DNA of 64,000 nucleotides from Dipteris shenzhenensis (taxonomy: Eukaryota > Polypodiophyta > Polypodiopsida > Gleicheniales): the NCBI GenBank assembly GCA_047967505.1, contig CM106539.1. One strand, given 5' to 3'. How positions within the stretch are numbered: position 1 is the first letter of the stretch; each line of letters begins with the position of its first letter. The notes under the pieces were generated by a model that saw nothing but the letters and a program-made list of their open reading frames with translations, searched no databases and was not told the DNA's origin. The translations under genes were made by a program, and so were the position numbers. This document shows, one piece after another, positions 33,495-45,969 of this stretch.

Positions 33495-36400
33495 AGCATA
33501 TCCGATGGTAACAATACTTTGCACACATCTCAACCTAGTTGAAACAGGCTTGCATGCAAAGTCGAGCGCCCATGCGATAAGTACTTGTTTGAATAACACA
33601 CCTAGGACCATGTTTTCTTATGGTTGTGCATGCCACTAAGGCAAAAACGGTGTTTGATGCTTGATCGACAATGCAAAGCATATCCGATGGGCACAATACT
33701 TTGCACACACCTTCAACTAGGTGGAATTGACTTATATGCAAAGTGGCATGCCCATCCCATAAGTGCTTGATCGGATAACATACCTAGCAGTGTGATTTTT
33801 TATGGATGTGCATGACACTAAGGCAAAAATGGTATTTAATGCTCGATCGACCATGCAATGGATATCCAATGGGAACAACAATTTTCGTACACCTCAACCT
33901 TGGTGGTATTAAAATGTTCTCAAAGAGGCACACCCATCCGATAAGTACTTGGTCAGATAACACACCTAAGGGTGTGTTTTTTTGCGGATGTGCATATCAC
34001 TACAGGAAAAACGGTGTATAATACATGATCGGCCATGCAAAGCATATCCAATGGTCACAATACTTTGAAAACTCCTCAACTTAGTTGAAAGATACTTGCG
34101 TGCAAAGTGGAGCCCCCAGTTGATATGTACTTATTTGAAAAACACACCTAGGAGCGTGTTTTTTTATGTTTGTGCATTACACTAAGGCAAAAATAGTGTT
34201 TTATGCTTGATCTACAATGCAAAGCATATCCGATGGGCACAATACTTTGCACACACCTTCAAATAGGTGGAATTGAATTACATGCAAAGTGGAATTCCCA
34301 TTGCATAAGTACTTAATTGGATAACACACCTAGCAGTGTGTTTTTTTATGGATGTGCATGACACTAAGGCAAAAATGGTATTTAATGCTCGATCGACCAA
34401 GCAAAGCATATCCGATGGGCACAATACTTTTCCACGCCTTCACCTAGATGGTATTGAAATGTTCTCAAAGAGGCACACCCATCTGATAAGTACTTGGTCA
34501 GATAACATACCTAACGGCATGTTTTTTTGCGGATGTGCATATCACTACGGGAAAAACATTGTATAATGCGTGATCAACCATGCAAAGCATATCCGATGGT
34601 GAGAATAATTTGCACGCACCTCAACCTAGTTGAAATAGACTTGCGTGCAAAGTGGTGCTTCCATCCGATAAGTACTTGTTTGAATAACACGCCTAGGTCC
34701 GTGTTCTTTTATGGTTGTGCATAACACTAAGGCAAAAATGGTGTTTTATGCTTGATTGACAATGTAAAGAATATCTAATGGGCACAATATTTTGCGCACA
34801 CCTTCAACTAGGTGGAATTGACTTACATGCAAAGTGGCACGTTCATCCCGTAAGTGCTTGGTCAAATAACATACCTAGTAGCATGTTTTTTTATGGATGT
34901 GCATGACACTCGAGAAAAAATAGTATTTAATGCTCGATCGACCATGCAAAGGATATCCGATGGGCACAACACTTTTCCTATGCCTCAACATAGGTGGTAT
35001 TGAAATGTTCTCAAAGAGGCACACCCATCCGATAAGTACTTGGTCAGATAACACACCTAAGGGCGTGTTTTTTTGCGGATGTGCATATCACTAGGGGAAA
35101 ATCGGTGTATAATGCGTGATCGGCCATGCAAAGCATATACGATGGTCACAATACTTTGCATGCACCTCAACCTAGTTGAAAGATAATTGCGTGCAAAGCG
35201 GAGCCCCCATCTGATAAGCACTTGTTTGAATAACACACCTAGGACCGTGTTTTTTTATGGTTGTGCATTACACTAAGGCAAAAATGGTGTTTTATGCTTG
35301 ATCCACAATGCAAAGCATATCCGATGGGCACAATACTTTGCACACACCTTTAAATATGTGGAATTGAATTACATTGAAAGTGGCATTCCCATCGCATAAG
35401 TACTTGTTGGGATAACACACCTAGCAGCATGTTTTTTTACAAATGTGCATGACACTAAGGCAAAATGGTATTTAATGCTCGATTGACCATGCAAAGCTTT
35501 TCCTACACCTTAACCTAGGTGGTATTGAAATGTTCTCAAAGAGGCACACCCATCTGATAAGTACTTGGTCACATAACATCCCTAAAGGCGTGTTTTTTTA
35601 TGGATGTGCATATCACTACTGAAAAAATGTTTTATAATGCGTGATCGACCATGCAAAGCATATCCGATGGTGACAATACTTTGCACGCACTTCAACCTAG
35701 TTGAAACGGACTTGCATGCAAAGTGGAGCCCCTATCTGATAAGTACTTGTTTGAATAACACACCTAGGACCGTGTTGTTTTATGGTTGTGCATGACACTA
35801 AGGCAAAAACGGTGTTTTATGCTTGATTGACAATGCAAAGCATATCCGATGGACACAATACTTTTCATACACCTTCAACTAGGTGGAATTGACTTACATG
35901 CAAAGTGGCATTCCCATCGCATAAGTACTTGATTAGATAACACACCTAGTAGCGTGTTTTTTTACGGATGAGCATAACACTAAGGCAAAAGTGGTATTTA
36001 ATGCTCGATCGACCATGCAAAGCATATCCGATGGGCACAATACTTTTCCTACACCCTAGGTGGTATTGAAATGTTCTCAAAGAGGCACACCCATCCGATA
36101 AGTACTTGGTCAGATAACATACCTAAGGGCGTGTTCTTTTGCAGATGTGCATATCACTAGGGAAAAAACGTTGTATAATGCGTAATCGACCATGTAGACC
36201 TTATCCGATGGTGACAATACTTTGCACACATCTCAACCTAGTTGAAATAGGCTTGCGTGCAAAGTGGAGCCCCCATTAGATAAGTACTTGTTTGATTAAC
36301 ACACCTAGGACCGTGTTGTTTTATGGTTGTGCATGACACTAAGGCAAAAGTGGTGTTTTATGCTTGATCGACAATGCAAAGCATATCCGATGGGCACAAT

Positions 36401-38205
36401 ACTTTGCACACACCTTTTACTAGGTGGAATTAACTTACATGCAAAGTGTCATTCCCATCGCATAAGTAGTTGATCGGATAACACACCTAGTAGCGTGTTT
36501 TTTTACGGATGTGCATGACACTAACGCAAAAATGGTATTTAATGCTCGATCGACCATGCAAAGCATATCCGATGGGCACAATACTTTTCCTACACCTTAA
36601 CCTAGGTGATATTGAAATGTTCTCAAAGAGGCACACCCATCCGATAAGTACTTGTTCAGATAACATTCCTAAGGGCGTGTTTTTTTATGGATGTGCATAT
36701 CACTACTGAAAAAATGTTGTATAATGCATAATCGACCATGCAGAGCACATCTTATGGTGACAATACTTTGCACACATCTCAACCTAGTTGAAACAGACTG
36801 GCGTGCAAAGTGGAGTCCCCATCCGATAAGTACTTGTTTGATTAACAGACCTTGGACCGTGTTTTTTTATGGTTGTGCATGACACTAAGGAAAAAACGGT
36901 GTTTTATGCTTGATCGACAATGCAAAGCATATCCGATGGGCACAATACTTTTCACACACCTTCAACTAGGTGGAATTGACTTACATGGAAAGTGGCATTC
37001 CCATCGCATAAGTACTTGATTGGATAACACACCTAGCAGCGTGTTCTTTTATGGATGTGCATGACACTAAGGCAAAAAGGGTATTTAATGCTCGATCGAC
37101 GACCATGCAAAGGATATCCGATGGGCACAATACTTTTCCTACACCTTAGCATAGGTGGTATTGAAATGTTCTCAAAGGGGCACACCCATCCTTGGTCAGA
37201 TAACATACCTAAGGGCGTGTTTTTTTGTGGATGTGCATATCACTACAGGAAAAATGGTGTACAATGCGTGATCGACCATGCAAAGCATATCCACTGGTTA
37301 CAATACTTTGCACACACCTCAAACTAGTTGAAAGATACTTGTGTGAAAAGTGGATCCCCCATCCGATAAGTACTTTTTTGAATAACACACCTCAGATCGT
37401 GTTTTTTTATGGTTGTGCATTAGACTAGAACAAAAATGGTGTTCTATGCTTCATCGACAATGCAAAGCATATGCGATGGGCATAATACTTTGCACACACC
37501 TTAAACAAGGTGAAATTGACTTACATGCAAAGTGGCATGCCCATCCCATAAGTACTTGAAAGGAGAACATACCTAGCAGTGTGTTTTTTTACGGATGTGC
37601 ATGACACCAAGGCAAAAATGGTATTTAATGCTCGATAAACCATGCAAAGCATATCCGATGGGCACAATAATTTTCCTACACCTCAACCTAGGTGGCATTG
37701 ACATGTTTTCAAATAGGCACACCTATCCGATAAGTACTTGGTCAGATAACACACCTAAGGGCGTGTTCTTTTACAGATGTGCATATCACTAGGGAAAAAA
37801 CGGTGTATAATGCATGATCGGCCATGCAAAGCATATCCAATGGTCACAATACTTTGAATGAACCTACTAGTTGAAACCGACTTGCGTGCAAAGTGGATCC
37901 CCCATTTGAGAAGTACTTGTTTGAATAACACACCTAGGACGTGTTTTTTTATGGTTGTGCATGACACTAAAGCAAAAACGGTGTTTTATGCTTGATCGAC
38001 AATGCAAAGCATATCCAATGGCAACAATACTTTGCACACACCTTCAACTAGGTGGAATTGACTTATGTGCAAAGTGGCACACCCATCCCATAAGTACTTG
38101 ATCGGATAACATACCTAGCATCGTGTTTTTTTATGGATGTGCATGACACTAGAGCAAAAATAGTATTTAATGCTTGATCGACCATGCAAAGAATAACTTG
38201 GCATG
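33495..38205. repeat. Satellite higher-order repeat array, right block
   Basis: About 26 monomers continue from the Y monomer cut by Copia Cp, in strict order: Z near 33608, X 33787, Y 33970, and so on to X near 38125. Spacing of X monomers in well-preserved stretches is 540-546 bp. Some monomers have short internal losses, for example near 35490 and 37190. The array stops within an X monomer at about 38205, after CATGCAAAGAATAACTTGGC. Confidence 0.9.
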
Positions 38206-38359
38206 TCCATCTGATGAGCACTTTATCGGATAACCTCTCCCACCAATAAATTAAGTACTAATTAAAAATTATAATAAATGAGTAGATTATTAAAAAGAGA
38301 CTAATATTTATGTAATTTTTGCTACTGCAGCTTGCTTGCAAAGGACTCTCACAAAGGAG

Positions 38360-38611
38360 ATGGCTATCGATTTTGTTCCACGGATGGATGTGATTTTATG
38401 TGGCAAAAGAGAAGTAGTTACATTTGCTACAATCCATGATAGTGATCCCAATTTAGTTTGCCACTTTCGAAGACTTGGCGAAGATAAGGTGATAGTTACT
38501 GTATCAAAGATTCTTAGCGCACATGTTGAGCTAAAGTATAAATGTGGAGATCTCGGGGCGGTCACTATGTACAAACCCTCTATATCACGTGCGTTCAAGG
38601 CCTATATTTAA
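38360..38611 (+). CDS. 83-residue orphan ORF
   Basis: Starts MAIDFVPRMDVILCGKREVV and ends SISRAFKAYI; the frame is open without a Met back to about 38336. The composition is protein-like (alternating hydrophobic and charged residues, no low complexity) and an AATAAA-like ATTAATAAAATG lies 25 bp downstream. I do not recognise the family. It sits 5' of transposase-like gene D on the same strand and may be a first exon or companion ORF of that element. Confidence 0.4.
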   Translation: MAIDFVPRMDVILCGKREVVTFATIHDSDPNLVCHFRRLGEDKVIVTVSKILSAHVELKYKCGDLGAVTMYKPSISRAFKAYI

Positions 38612-38810
38612 AATCCCTTATCTGTAAAATTTTTCATTAATAAAATGTACCCCTTTTCTATACAAATCTGTAATTTTTTTCCAAAACTATTTAAAATAGT
38701 CCCTTATGTATATTTATTTCTGTAAATTTTAGAAATAAAAAATATCCTTTTGTTGAACTCACGTGATAGAGTTACATATGATGAGTGACCCCCCCGAGGT
38801 GGAGATATGG

Positions 38811-39182
38811 AAACACTTGGAGATGTTATGCCCTACAATACGTCCAACAAATCATTTATAGCATGGGACAAAGATGAGACTTATGCAACCGACATTATCA
38901 AGAATACAAAGTGCACCACCATGGGACAAAGATGAGACTTATGCAACCGACATTATCAAGAATACAAAGTGCACCACCTTGGATTTTACCATAGGGGACA
39001 TTTTACAAATGAGATAATTTGCAAATAAGACTGTAGCAGAAGGTGAAGTATTGGGATTTGAACAAGTGGAGCAATGGTCATTTGCACAGATGAGGATTCT
39101 AAAAGTCACTAATGATGGTATGGTTGATAACATAATATCCTTATGTGATCCCTACTATGAGGTAGGCAAGAATATGAGATAA
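38811..39182 (+). pseudogene. Upstream coding remnant of transposase-like gene D
   Basis: The plus strand reads METLGDVMPYNTSNKSFIAW, then DKDETYATDIIKNTKCTT, then (after a frame change) LDFTIGDILQM, a TAA, and VAEGEVLGFEQVEQWSFAQM to DPYYEVGKNMR. The frame change is caused by a 58-bp tandem duplication (58 is not a multiple of three). It ends just before the MQFLNMRKRH frame at 39186. No family is recognised for this part. Confidence 0.45.
38863..38978. repeat. Perfect 58-bp tandem duplication
   Basis: The unit beginning ATGGGACAAAGATGAGACTT occurs at 38863-38920 and 38921-38978 without a difference, so it arose recently compared with the decay around it. Confidence 0.95.
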
Positions 39183-39185
39183 AGC

Positions 39186-39776
39186 ATGCAATTTTTAAAC
39201 ATGAGAAAGAGGCACGTGGTTTTCAATGATAAAGACAAGGTATACTACAATATCAAAGGACCTAGAAAGCGTGCCCATGTGCCAGGCTCTATCACTTCAA
39301 ATGTGGATGATTTCAATGTACTCAATTATAGAAGTGACATCTTATCTAGAGTGGATGAGTTCATTGGTTCCGAGAAACAAAATGATTTTAGAAGCGAAGC
39401 CTTATGTGGGGTGGATGAATTCTTGCACAGTGAGAAGGGCAAAGGTTTTAATAGTGATGTCTTGTCAAGTGTGGATGAGTTCATGCATATTAACAAACCT
39501 AGTGTCAATCAAGCTTGTGGATTTGTGAAAGCCATGCAAGATGTCCAAATGAGCGATGTTCTCTCAAGAGTGGAAGAGTTTCAAGGTTCTCAATACTCTC
39601 ATAGAATATTGAATTCATTGAATGGTCCTAAGAGTATGTTAAAAACGAGGATGAGATCAACAGAGGATTATTCAATATTTAACTTTGATTGTGATATGGC
39701 CAAAGATGCAACGATCAATCATGGATGCTTGGTTACAAACAAATGTGAGGAGAAGAAGTGCATAAATATAGATAAC
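39186..39776 (+). pseudogene. Transposase-like gene D, N-terminal part
   Basis: About 197 codons (MQFLNMRKRHVVFNDKD onward). Residues ~50-140 hold four imperfect ~21-residue repeats with the core LS(R/S)V(D/E)EF. The frame is cut by Copia A3 at 39776/39777; the gene resumes at 53006-53011 after the duplicated ATAAC. Copy C also has repeats near its N-terminus (a different 16-residue unit), which suggests a repeat-prone disordered region. Confidence 0.55.
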
Positions 39777-40131
39777 TGTTGAGATATCGAGCTCCACTCG
39801 TGATATGCCAGGGTGACCGTTGTGCATTTATGTCACCGACTTGTTAGTTGCAGATGCGGTTGGTACAACACCGCCCACGAATAATAGCTAGATGATAGCT
39901 ATCCTTATCTACTCTAGTTTGTGGCTCAGTTAATATGCCACCTTAGTTAGTTGAGTTTGGTTTGAGACCCACATATAGGGTTCTTCTATTTCTTTGTACT
40001 AGAGTTCTTTTGGCTTTCACAACTAAGAAGAGGAAAACTGTTTTCAGCCACCACCTGTGTGTGTATTCCCCCATTGTGTATGTGAGAAAGCTGCAAGTGA
40101 GACTCCTTCCCTCTCTCCCACTATCTTCACA
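39777..40131 (+). repeat. 5' LTR of Copia A3
   Basis: Starts TGTTGAGATATCGAGCTCC and ends CTATCTTCACA. The primer site follows directly. Confidence 0.95.
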
Positions 40132-40144
40132 TGGTATTAGAGCC
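40132..40144 (+). other. Primer-binding site of Copia A3
   Basis: TGGTATTAGAGCC, the initiator tRNA-Met site with one C-to-T change. Confidence 0.85.
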
Positions 40145-40635
40145 TTGTTCGTGGTAAGGAGCTCAAGAAAGCAAACCAAGTTCGCGGTGTCCTGGTAAGA
40201 GGACCAGTGTTGCTTTCCTATTTTGAGTTTGGGACAAATCTCTATAGGTAGCACAGCCAGAAGTGCAAGAGTGCACTGTTTCAGATTGAGACACCCTTCA
40301 TGGTGTGGCGAGAGCATAGTATATGTTGTGGGACAGGGTGAAGCCCTTGGTGATTCTATTTTTTTGATTTGAGGCCATTTCGGGGCCCGTTTTGAAGGCG
40401 GAAGTTCTTCACATGCACTCAAAAGAAGGCCCTGTTTTTGCTGTGCGACCACTACTCTACTGGTCGGTGAAAAGTTGCCACAGAAACAAAATCATGCTTG
40501 TTGCCTGTTGATGCAAAATCGTCACTAGGAAGTGACTGTGTGGTCAAATACCACTTTCGTCAATTTTGCAGATCTGTCCGTGTGAGGCAAAAGCTGTGTT
40601 TTTCGCAGTGACAGAATATTTTGCAGTGTTCTATA

Positions 40636-41612
40636 ATGGCGTCTGATTCTCTTTCATAGATTATCACAGAAAAGCTTGACAAGAACAACTTCTAGGCATG
40701 GAATTTTAGAATGACGAATTTCCTTATGGGAAAAGGCTATTGGGAGTTCATTACAGGAAATGAAGAAGAACCAGTTCTTCCTAATGTTCCCAATCAACAG
40801 GAAATGCAGGCATTTAAAGGATGGCATGAGAGAGCCAGAAAAGTTATGTACTGGCTATCTATCAGTATTTCGGATTCTATGATTGTGCATATTCAGGATG
40901 CAAGTACGCCAAAGGAGGCATGGGATACTTTGGCAAAAATGTACAGCACAAATATGCAAGCCAAGAAAATGCAGCTCAAATAGGAGTTGCAGAATATGCA
41001 GAGAGAAAAGTTGAGCATCAATGACTACCACATGAAGGTGAAGAAAAGATGCACTTGCTTCCATTGGGTCAGCAGTGGAAGATGATGATCTAGTTTCTGT
41101 GACCTTGAATGGTCTAGGAAAGGATTATGCACAGTTCCAGACATCCATTACCGTCCGTGAAAAATTTCCTGATTTTGAAGAGTTGTTTGCTCTTCTAATT
41201 TTTGAAGAGCAGAGAAATGGGGGTGCATCTTCTTCAGGAGGAACTTCAAAAGAAACTATCTTCTACTCAAATGCTGGAAGAGGTAGAGGCAGAGGTAGAG
41301 GAGGCCGAGATCTGCAGGCCGTGGTAGAAATTAGAATATGCAGCAAACTCAAGAAAACTAGTCCTATGGAGGAGGACGTGGTAACTCTAGAGGCAGGGGG
41401 AGCCAAAGAGGCCGTGGTGGATGGCAGAGAGGCCAAAATGCAAACAACAATGTTGAATGCTACTATTGTGGTAAAATGGGTCATATGGCTAAGGACTGCT
41501 ACAAAAAGCAGAATGACATTATGAATGGAAAATTGCAGCAAGGCAATTATGCATCTTCTAGTAGACAGGGCGATGACAGAAATGAGCATCTATTTATGGT
41601 GCAGCACATGAC
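40636..41612 (+). pseudogene. Copia A3 gag
   Basis: Starts MASDSLS, then TAG and another TAG where relatives have Gln, then open through FRMTNFLMGKGYWEFITGNE and MIVHIQDASTPKEAWDTLAK. A further stop replaces Gln after QLK (around 40981). A frameshift near 41045 and another in the Arg/Gly-rich region follow, and the CCHC knuckle CYYCGKMGHMAKDC lies around 41458-41500. The leader between primer site and ATG (40145-40635) matches the A1 and A2 leaders in part. Confidence 0.85.
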
Positions 41613-42932
41613 CAATTCTGTGACAAGTGTAGAAGAACGAAATGATGTGTGGTATGTTGACTCACGTGCATCAAACCACATGACAAGTCATGCGGAGTGG
41701 ATGCAGGATGCAAGGAAAATGGAAAAACCAAGATTTGTGGAGACTGGTGATGATACTACACATCCTATTGTGCAGATTGGTAAAATTCCTTTGTCTATGT
41801 AAGATGGGAAAAAGAAATACCTGTCTGATGTATTTCATGTCCCAAACATCACCAAGAACCTGGTTTCTGTTGGTCAAATGGTTGAGCAAGGCTTGCAGGT
41901 CAAATTTAATCCTCATGGATGCTTTGTTGAGGATATGAAAAATAACGGTCGCTTGATAGCAAAAGGAAAGAAGAAGGGCAAGATGTTTACGTTGGATGTA
42001 GACATGCTTGAATTGAGTGCAGCAATGTTTGCACATGGACCGGTGTAGTTGCAGATATTGATATCTGGCATAAACGCATTGGTCATGTTAATACACAGCG
42101 ACTTCAATTAATGCAAGCCCAAAATATTGTTGCAATATTGCCTAAATTCAAGGTTGCAGAAATGCATAAGGTTTGTGAAGTCTGTCAATTTGGATAATAG
42201 GCAAGGAAACCATTTCCTAGGCATGTTCAAGAGAGTAAAAAGCCATTGGAATTAATCCACTCTGATGTGTGGACTACTAAAGCAGCATCTATTGGAGGCT
42301 GTCACTATTTTGTCACTTTTATTGATGACTTCAGCAGGAAAGTTTGGGTGTATTTTATGAAAAAGAAAAGTAAAGTGTTTGGGCACTTCAAAGCTTTTAA
42401 AGCTATGGTTGAAAAAGAAACAGGCCAGCAAATAAAATTCCTAAGGTCAGATGGAGGGGGAGAGTACTTCTCAAATGAGTTTGCAAGGTTCCTACAGGAG
42501 CATGGCATAAAGCAGCAATATTCATGCAGTCATATCCCACAGCAAAATGGACTTGCAGAAAGGAAAAACATGCATATTGGAGAGGTATCTCAGGCCATGC
42601 TAAATGAAAAAGATCTACCAGATTATTATTGGGCTGAAGCAGTTGCTACAACAGTTTACATAATGAATAGGACTCCCACTGCAGCGATACATGGCATGAC
42701 GCCAGAGGAGATGTATACTGGTAGGAAACCAGACATTTCTCATTTGAAAATTTTTGGTTGCATTGCCTATGTTCATGTGCTAGATGAGTTGAGGTCCAAG
42801 TTGGATCCAAAAGCTGAGAAGTGCGTCTTTATTGGTTATTCTTTACAACAGAAATGGTATAGATGCTATAACCCTTCTACTCGTAAGTTTACAGTGAGCA
42901 GAGATGTTGTTTTTGATGAGATGAGCAGCTAG
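41613..42932 (+). pseudogene. Copia A3 protease and integrase
   Basis: The protease motif reads WYVDSRASNHM: the Gly after D-S is replaced by Arg, which should inactivate it. A TAA interrupts after GKIPLSM (41801). A frameshift near 42040 precedes the integrase zinc region (WHKRIGHVN, CEVCQFG), where two adjacent stops occur (about 42194-42199). The integrase core from 42246 is open and has Asp in HSDVW, Asp in RSDGGGEY and Glu in AERKNM, then DYYWAEAVATTVYIMNRTP. It ends at a stop after FDEMSS (42930-42932). Confidence 0.85.
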
Positions 42933-42947
42933 TATCAACCAGAAAAT

Positions 42948-44846
42948 GTGATGATTGATGTAGATGCACAAAATGGCAATGCTGCACAGAATTCACAGCA
43001 ACAATCACAAAATATTAGTGGACCTGCAGTGTCCTCTAGCAGTGGATCACATACTTCACCATGGACAAGTAGATTGAGATCAGGAGAATCTCCTCAAAGA
43101 AATGCAGATAGTGGTACGCAGGTATCACGAAAAGGAAAAGAGAAGGTAGATCAGCCCATAGTTGATGTGAATGAAGGTCACTCTTATGTGGATGGTGAAT
43201 CCAGTGGCTCAGAACAGAGCATTGATGATGAGTTGGGTATTCCTTCTGTTGTTACACCTGGAGTAAGGAAGACCAGGGATGTTTTGAGAGCACCTGGAAG
43301 TGAGCCTATTTTGCGCAGGTCTACCAGAGCTAGGTATCCTATGGATAGGCTGAAATATGATGGATTTATAGCCATTCACTATGCCTATATGGTCAAAGTG
43401 ATACAGGAACCAAAACCCAATCCTTTTGAGCAAGCCATGGGAAATGAAAAATGGGAGAAGGCCATGGATGCCTTGGTGGAAGCAAATGCTACATGGGAAT
43501 TGGTGCCTTTGTCTAAAAACAAGAATGCAATTGGCTGTAAGTGGGTTTATAAGATCAAGCACAATGCAGATGGTTGTGTGAATAGATACAAGGCAAGATT
43601 AGTTATCAAGGGGTATGCACAAACATATGCCATTGATTATGAAAAAACATTCAGTCTGGTTGCAAGGATGGCAATTGTAAGAGCAGTCATTGCTATGGCT
43701 GCATCAAAGGGATGGTCTTTACATCAAGTGGATGTAAAGAATGCCTTCTTGCATGGTGATTTGCAAGAAGAGGTCTTTATGGAGTAGCTAGCAGGTTATG
43801 TTCATGCTATTCATCCTGAGTTTGTTTGTAGGTTGAAGAAAGCCTTGTATGGCTTGAAGCAAGCACCTAGAGCATGGTCTGACAAGATAGGACAGTATCT
43901 TGTCACTATTGGCTTTCAGATTTCCAAGGCAGATTTCTCACTCTATGTGAGAAAAACAGAGAAAGGGATTATGCTGCTTGTCATTTATGTTGATGATTTG
44001 ATCATCATAGGTGATAGTGATGAAGATATCCTTCATGTGAAAATGCTATTGAAGTAGAAGTTTGAGATGAAGGATTTGGGAGAGCTGCATTATTTCTTGG
44101 GCATTGAGGTGATTAGATCACCAAGTGGGATACAGCTCTTGCAGAGGCAGTATGGATTGGACATGCTGTCCAAATATGGGATGACAGGCTGTAAGCCTAT
44201 TTCAGTTCCTTTGGAGCAGAATGTGAAGCTGAGCACAGATGCAGGTGAGCTTCTGGAAGACCCTACTATGTACAGATGCATAGGAAGTTTGATTTATATG
44301 ACTATTACCAGGCCAGATTTAAGCTATGCTGTTGGATTGGTAAGTCAGTTTATGCAGGCTCCAAGGAAACTGCATTTGGATGCGGCTAGACGCATACTCA
44401 GGTACGTGAAGTCCACATTGCAGTATGGACTATTTTATGAGGCTGAGGTTCAGATACAATTGCATGGATACACTGATGCTGATTGGGCTGGTAGTATTTC
44501 TGATAGACGATCTACCAGTGGATATGTGTTCTCTTTTGGGAGTGCTGCAGTCACCTGGAGCAGCAAGAAACAGCCTATAGTTGCCTTGTCGAGCAGAGAG
44601 GCTGAGTACAAGGGTGCAGCAATGGCTGCATGTGAGGTAGCTTGGTTGCATAAGCTACTTTATGATATGCATCAGTCTACAGATGGGCCAGTTGTCATTT
44701 ATTGTGACAACATGAGCAGTATACACTTGGCAAATAACCCAGTCTATCATGCTAGAAAAAAGCACAATGAGGTGCATTATCACTATGTGCAGGAGAAGGT
44801 TTTACTAGGTCTTATTGATCTAGTTTATGTCAGCACAGAGGATCAG
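42948..44846 (+). pseudogene. Copia A3 reverse transcriptase and RNase H (5' portion)
   Basis: The linker [20 protein letters not shown] is followed by [22 protein letters not shown], the [18 protein letters not shown] block, and the YVDD site in VIYVDDLIIIG near 43990. TAG codons at 43785-43787 and 44055-44057 sit where A1-like copies have Gln. RNase H shows YTDADWAGSISDRRSTSGY (first catalytic Asp region) and VALSSREAEY (Glu). The frame reaches EDQV and is split by the Gypsy LTR at 44850/44851; the last codons lie at 52556-52653. Confidence 0.9.
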
Positions 44847-44850
44847 GTAG

Positions 44851-45841
44851 TGTTATGGATAAAATTGTCTAAGGAAAAAGGCATTAATATGTATGTGTGT
44901 TTGTATATGTGGCAATAGTATAATCAAATATGGAGTGCATAGGGCCCAAGGTTGAGGTGGCAGGGCACGACCATGTGCCACCCTTCCATGTAAGAGGACC
45001 CATAAGGTGTGTTGTACATAATCCATAATAGTAATATTATAATATGCAAGGTGGCATGGCTCCTCCATGTGCCACCCCTCCACCTAGGATGCAATAATTG
45101 AGATATGGCTCAAAGTCCATGGGAGAAGCAATATAAAATGGGTGGAGATGGCTATTATATTGAGTTATTCCCTCCATATGGGATAGGCCCATGTGGGGGA
45201 GGTATAGAAGGACAAAGAGAGCTAGTTAAATAATAGGGAAAGTAGGATGAGGTGGCAAGATTCCTTGTGCCAACCCTCCACTTGTCCTCCTAGAGGTTTG
45301 AACCTATTATAAAATTGGAAAGAGACCAAGGGAGTATCATAGACTTGAGATATGGAGCTTGATTTATGTGGAAAATGGAGGCAAAGGATTGTCGCACACA
45401 ATTGAGAGTGCGTACCCACCTAGCCCACATGGAAGACTTTTCCACACACACCATGCATGTGGGAGGATGCATTAATGTGGAGAGACCCCCTCTTTTGGCT
45501 ATAAAAGGAAGGGGCTATTCCTTGATGAGACACGCTCATTCTTGTAAAGCCACCTAGCTAGTATTTTGATATTTCCCTCTCATCCCTTCTTTCCAATAAA
45601 GTATGGTTCACTTCCCTTGATGTCTACATCTCAACATTCCTCTTCCTATCATGAACATGCTTCTCTTCCCCCTCTCTCTTTCCCCTTGTGTCATAGTCTC
45701 CCTTTTACTTCCCTCCACTTTTAATTCCTTGTTCACCCCTATGACACCCCTTCGCCCTCGTGATCTCCTTTTCTCTTTGGCCTTTGAGCATAGCCATACT
45801 TAGTCTCTAGCCACTGATCTCAATAACTTTTTCGGCTAAAA
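44851..45841 (+). repeat. 5' LTR of Gypsy B2
   Basis: Begins TGTTATGGATAAAATTGTC. TATA box TATAAAA at 45500-45506 and polyadenylation signal AATAAA at 45595-45600 mark U3 and the R end, leaving a U5 of about 240 bp. Confidence 0.9.
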
Positions 45842-45845
45842 GTTT

Positions 45846-45863
45846 TGGTGTGGCTGCTGGGAT
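45846..45863 (+). other. Primer-binding site matching tRNA-His (B2)
   Basis: TGGTGTGGCTGCTGGGAT lies 4 bases after the LTR. It complements the last 18 bases of plant tRNA-His including CCA, as recalled; the match partly continues (CGA at the T-loop) after one mismatch. Confidence 0.75.
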
Positions 45864-45969
45864 ACGAATCTCCACGGCTGGTGGCGAATCTTCTATTCGT
45901 ACGGGTTACATCAACAAAACTATACCATCTGTGCTCTTTCTAAGCTACTGTGCGTGCATTCGGTTCGTG

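Noticed and set aside
22243-38000. Dozens of related 60-90 codon plus-strand frames resembling a protein family
   Set aside because: They repeat with the ~181-bp satellite monomer, have no domain signature, and differ as the DNA repeat does.
20655-38205. CRISPR-like array
   Set aside because: Repeats are contiguous ~181-bp units without unique spacers, and the context is a eukaryotic genome.
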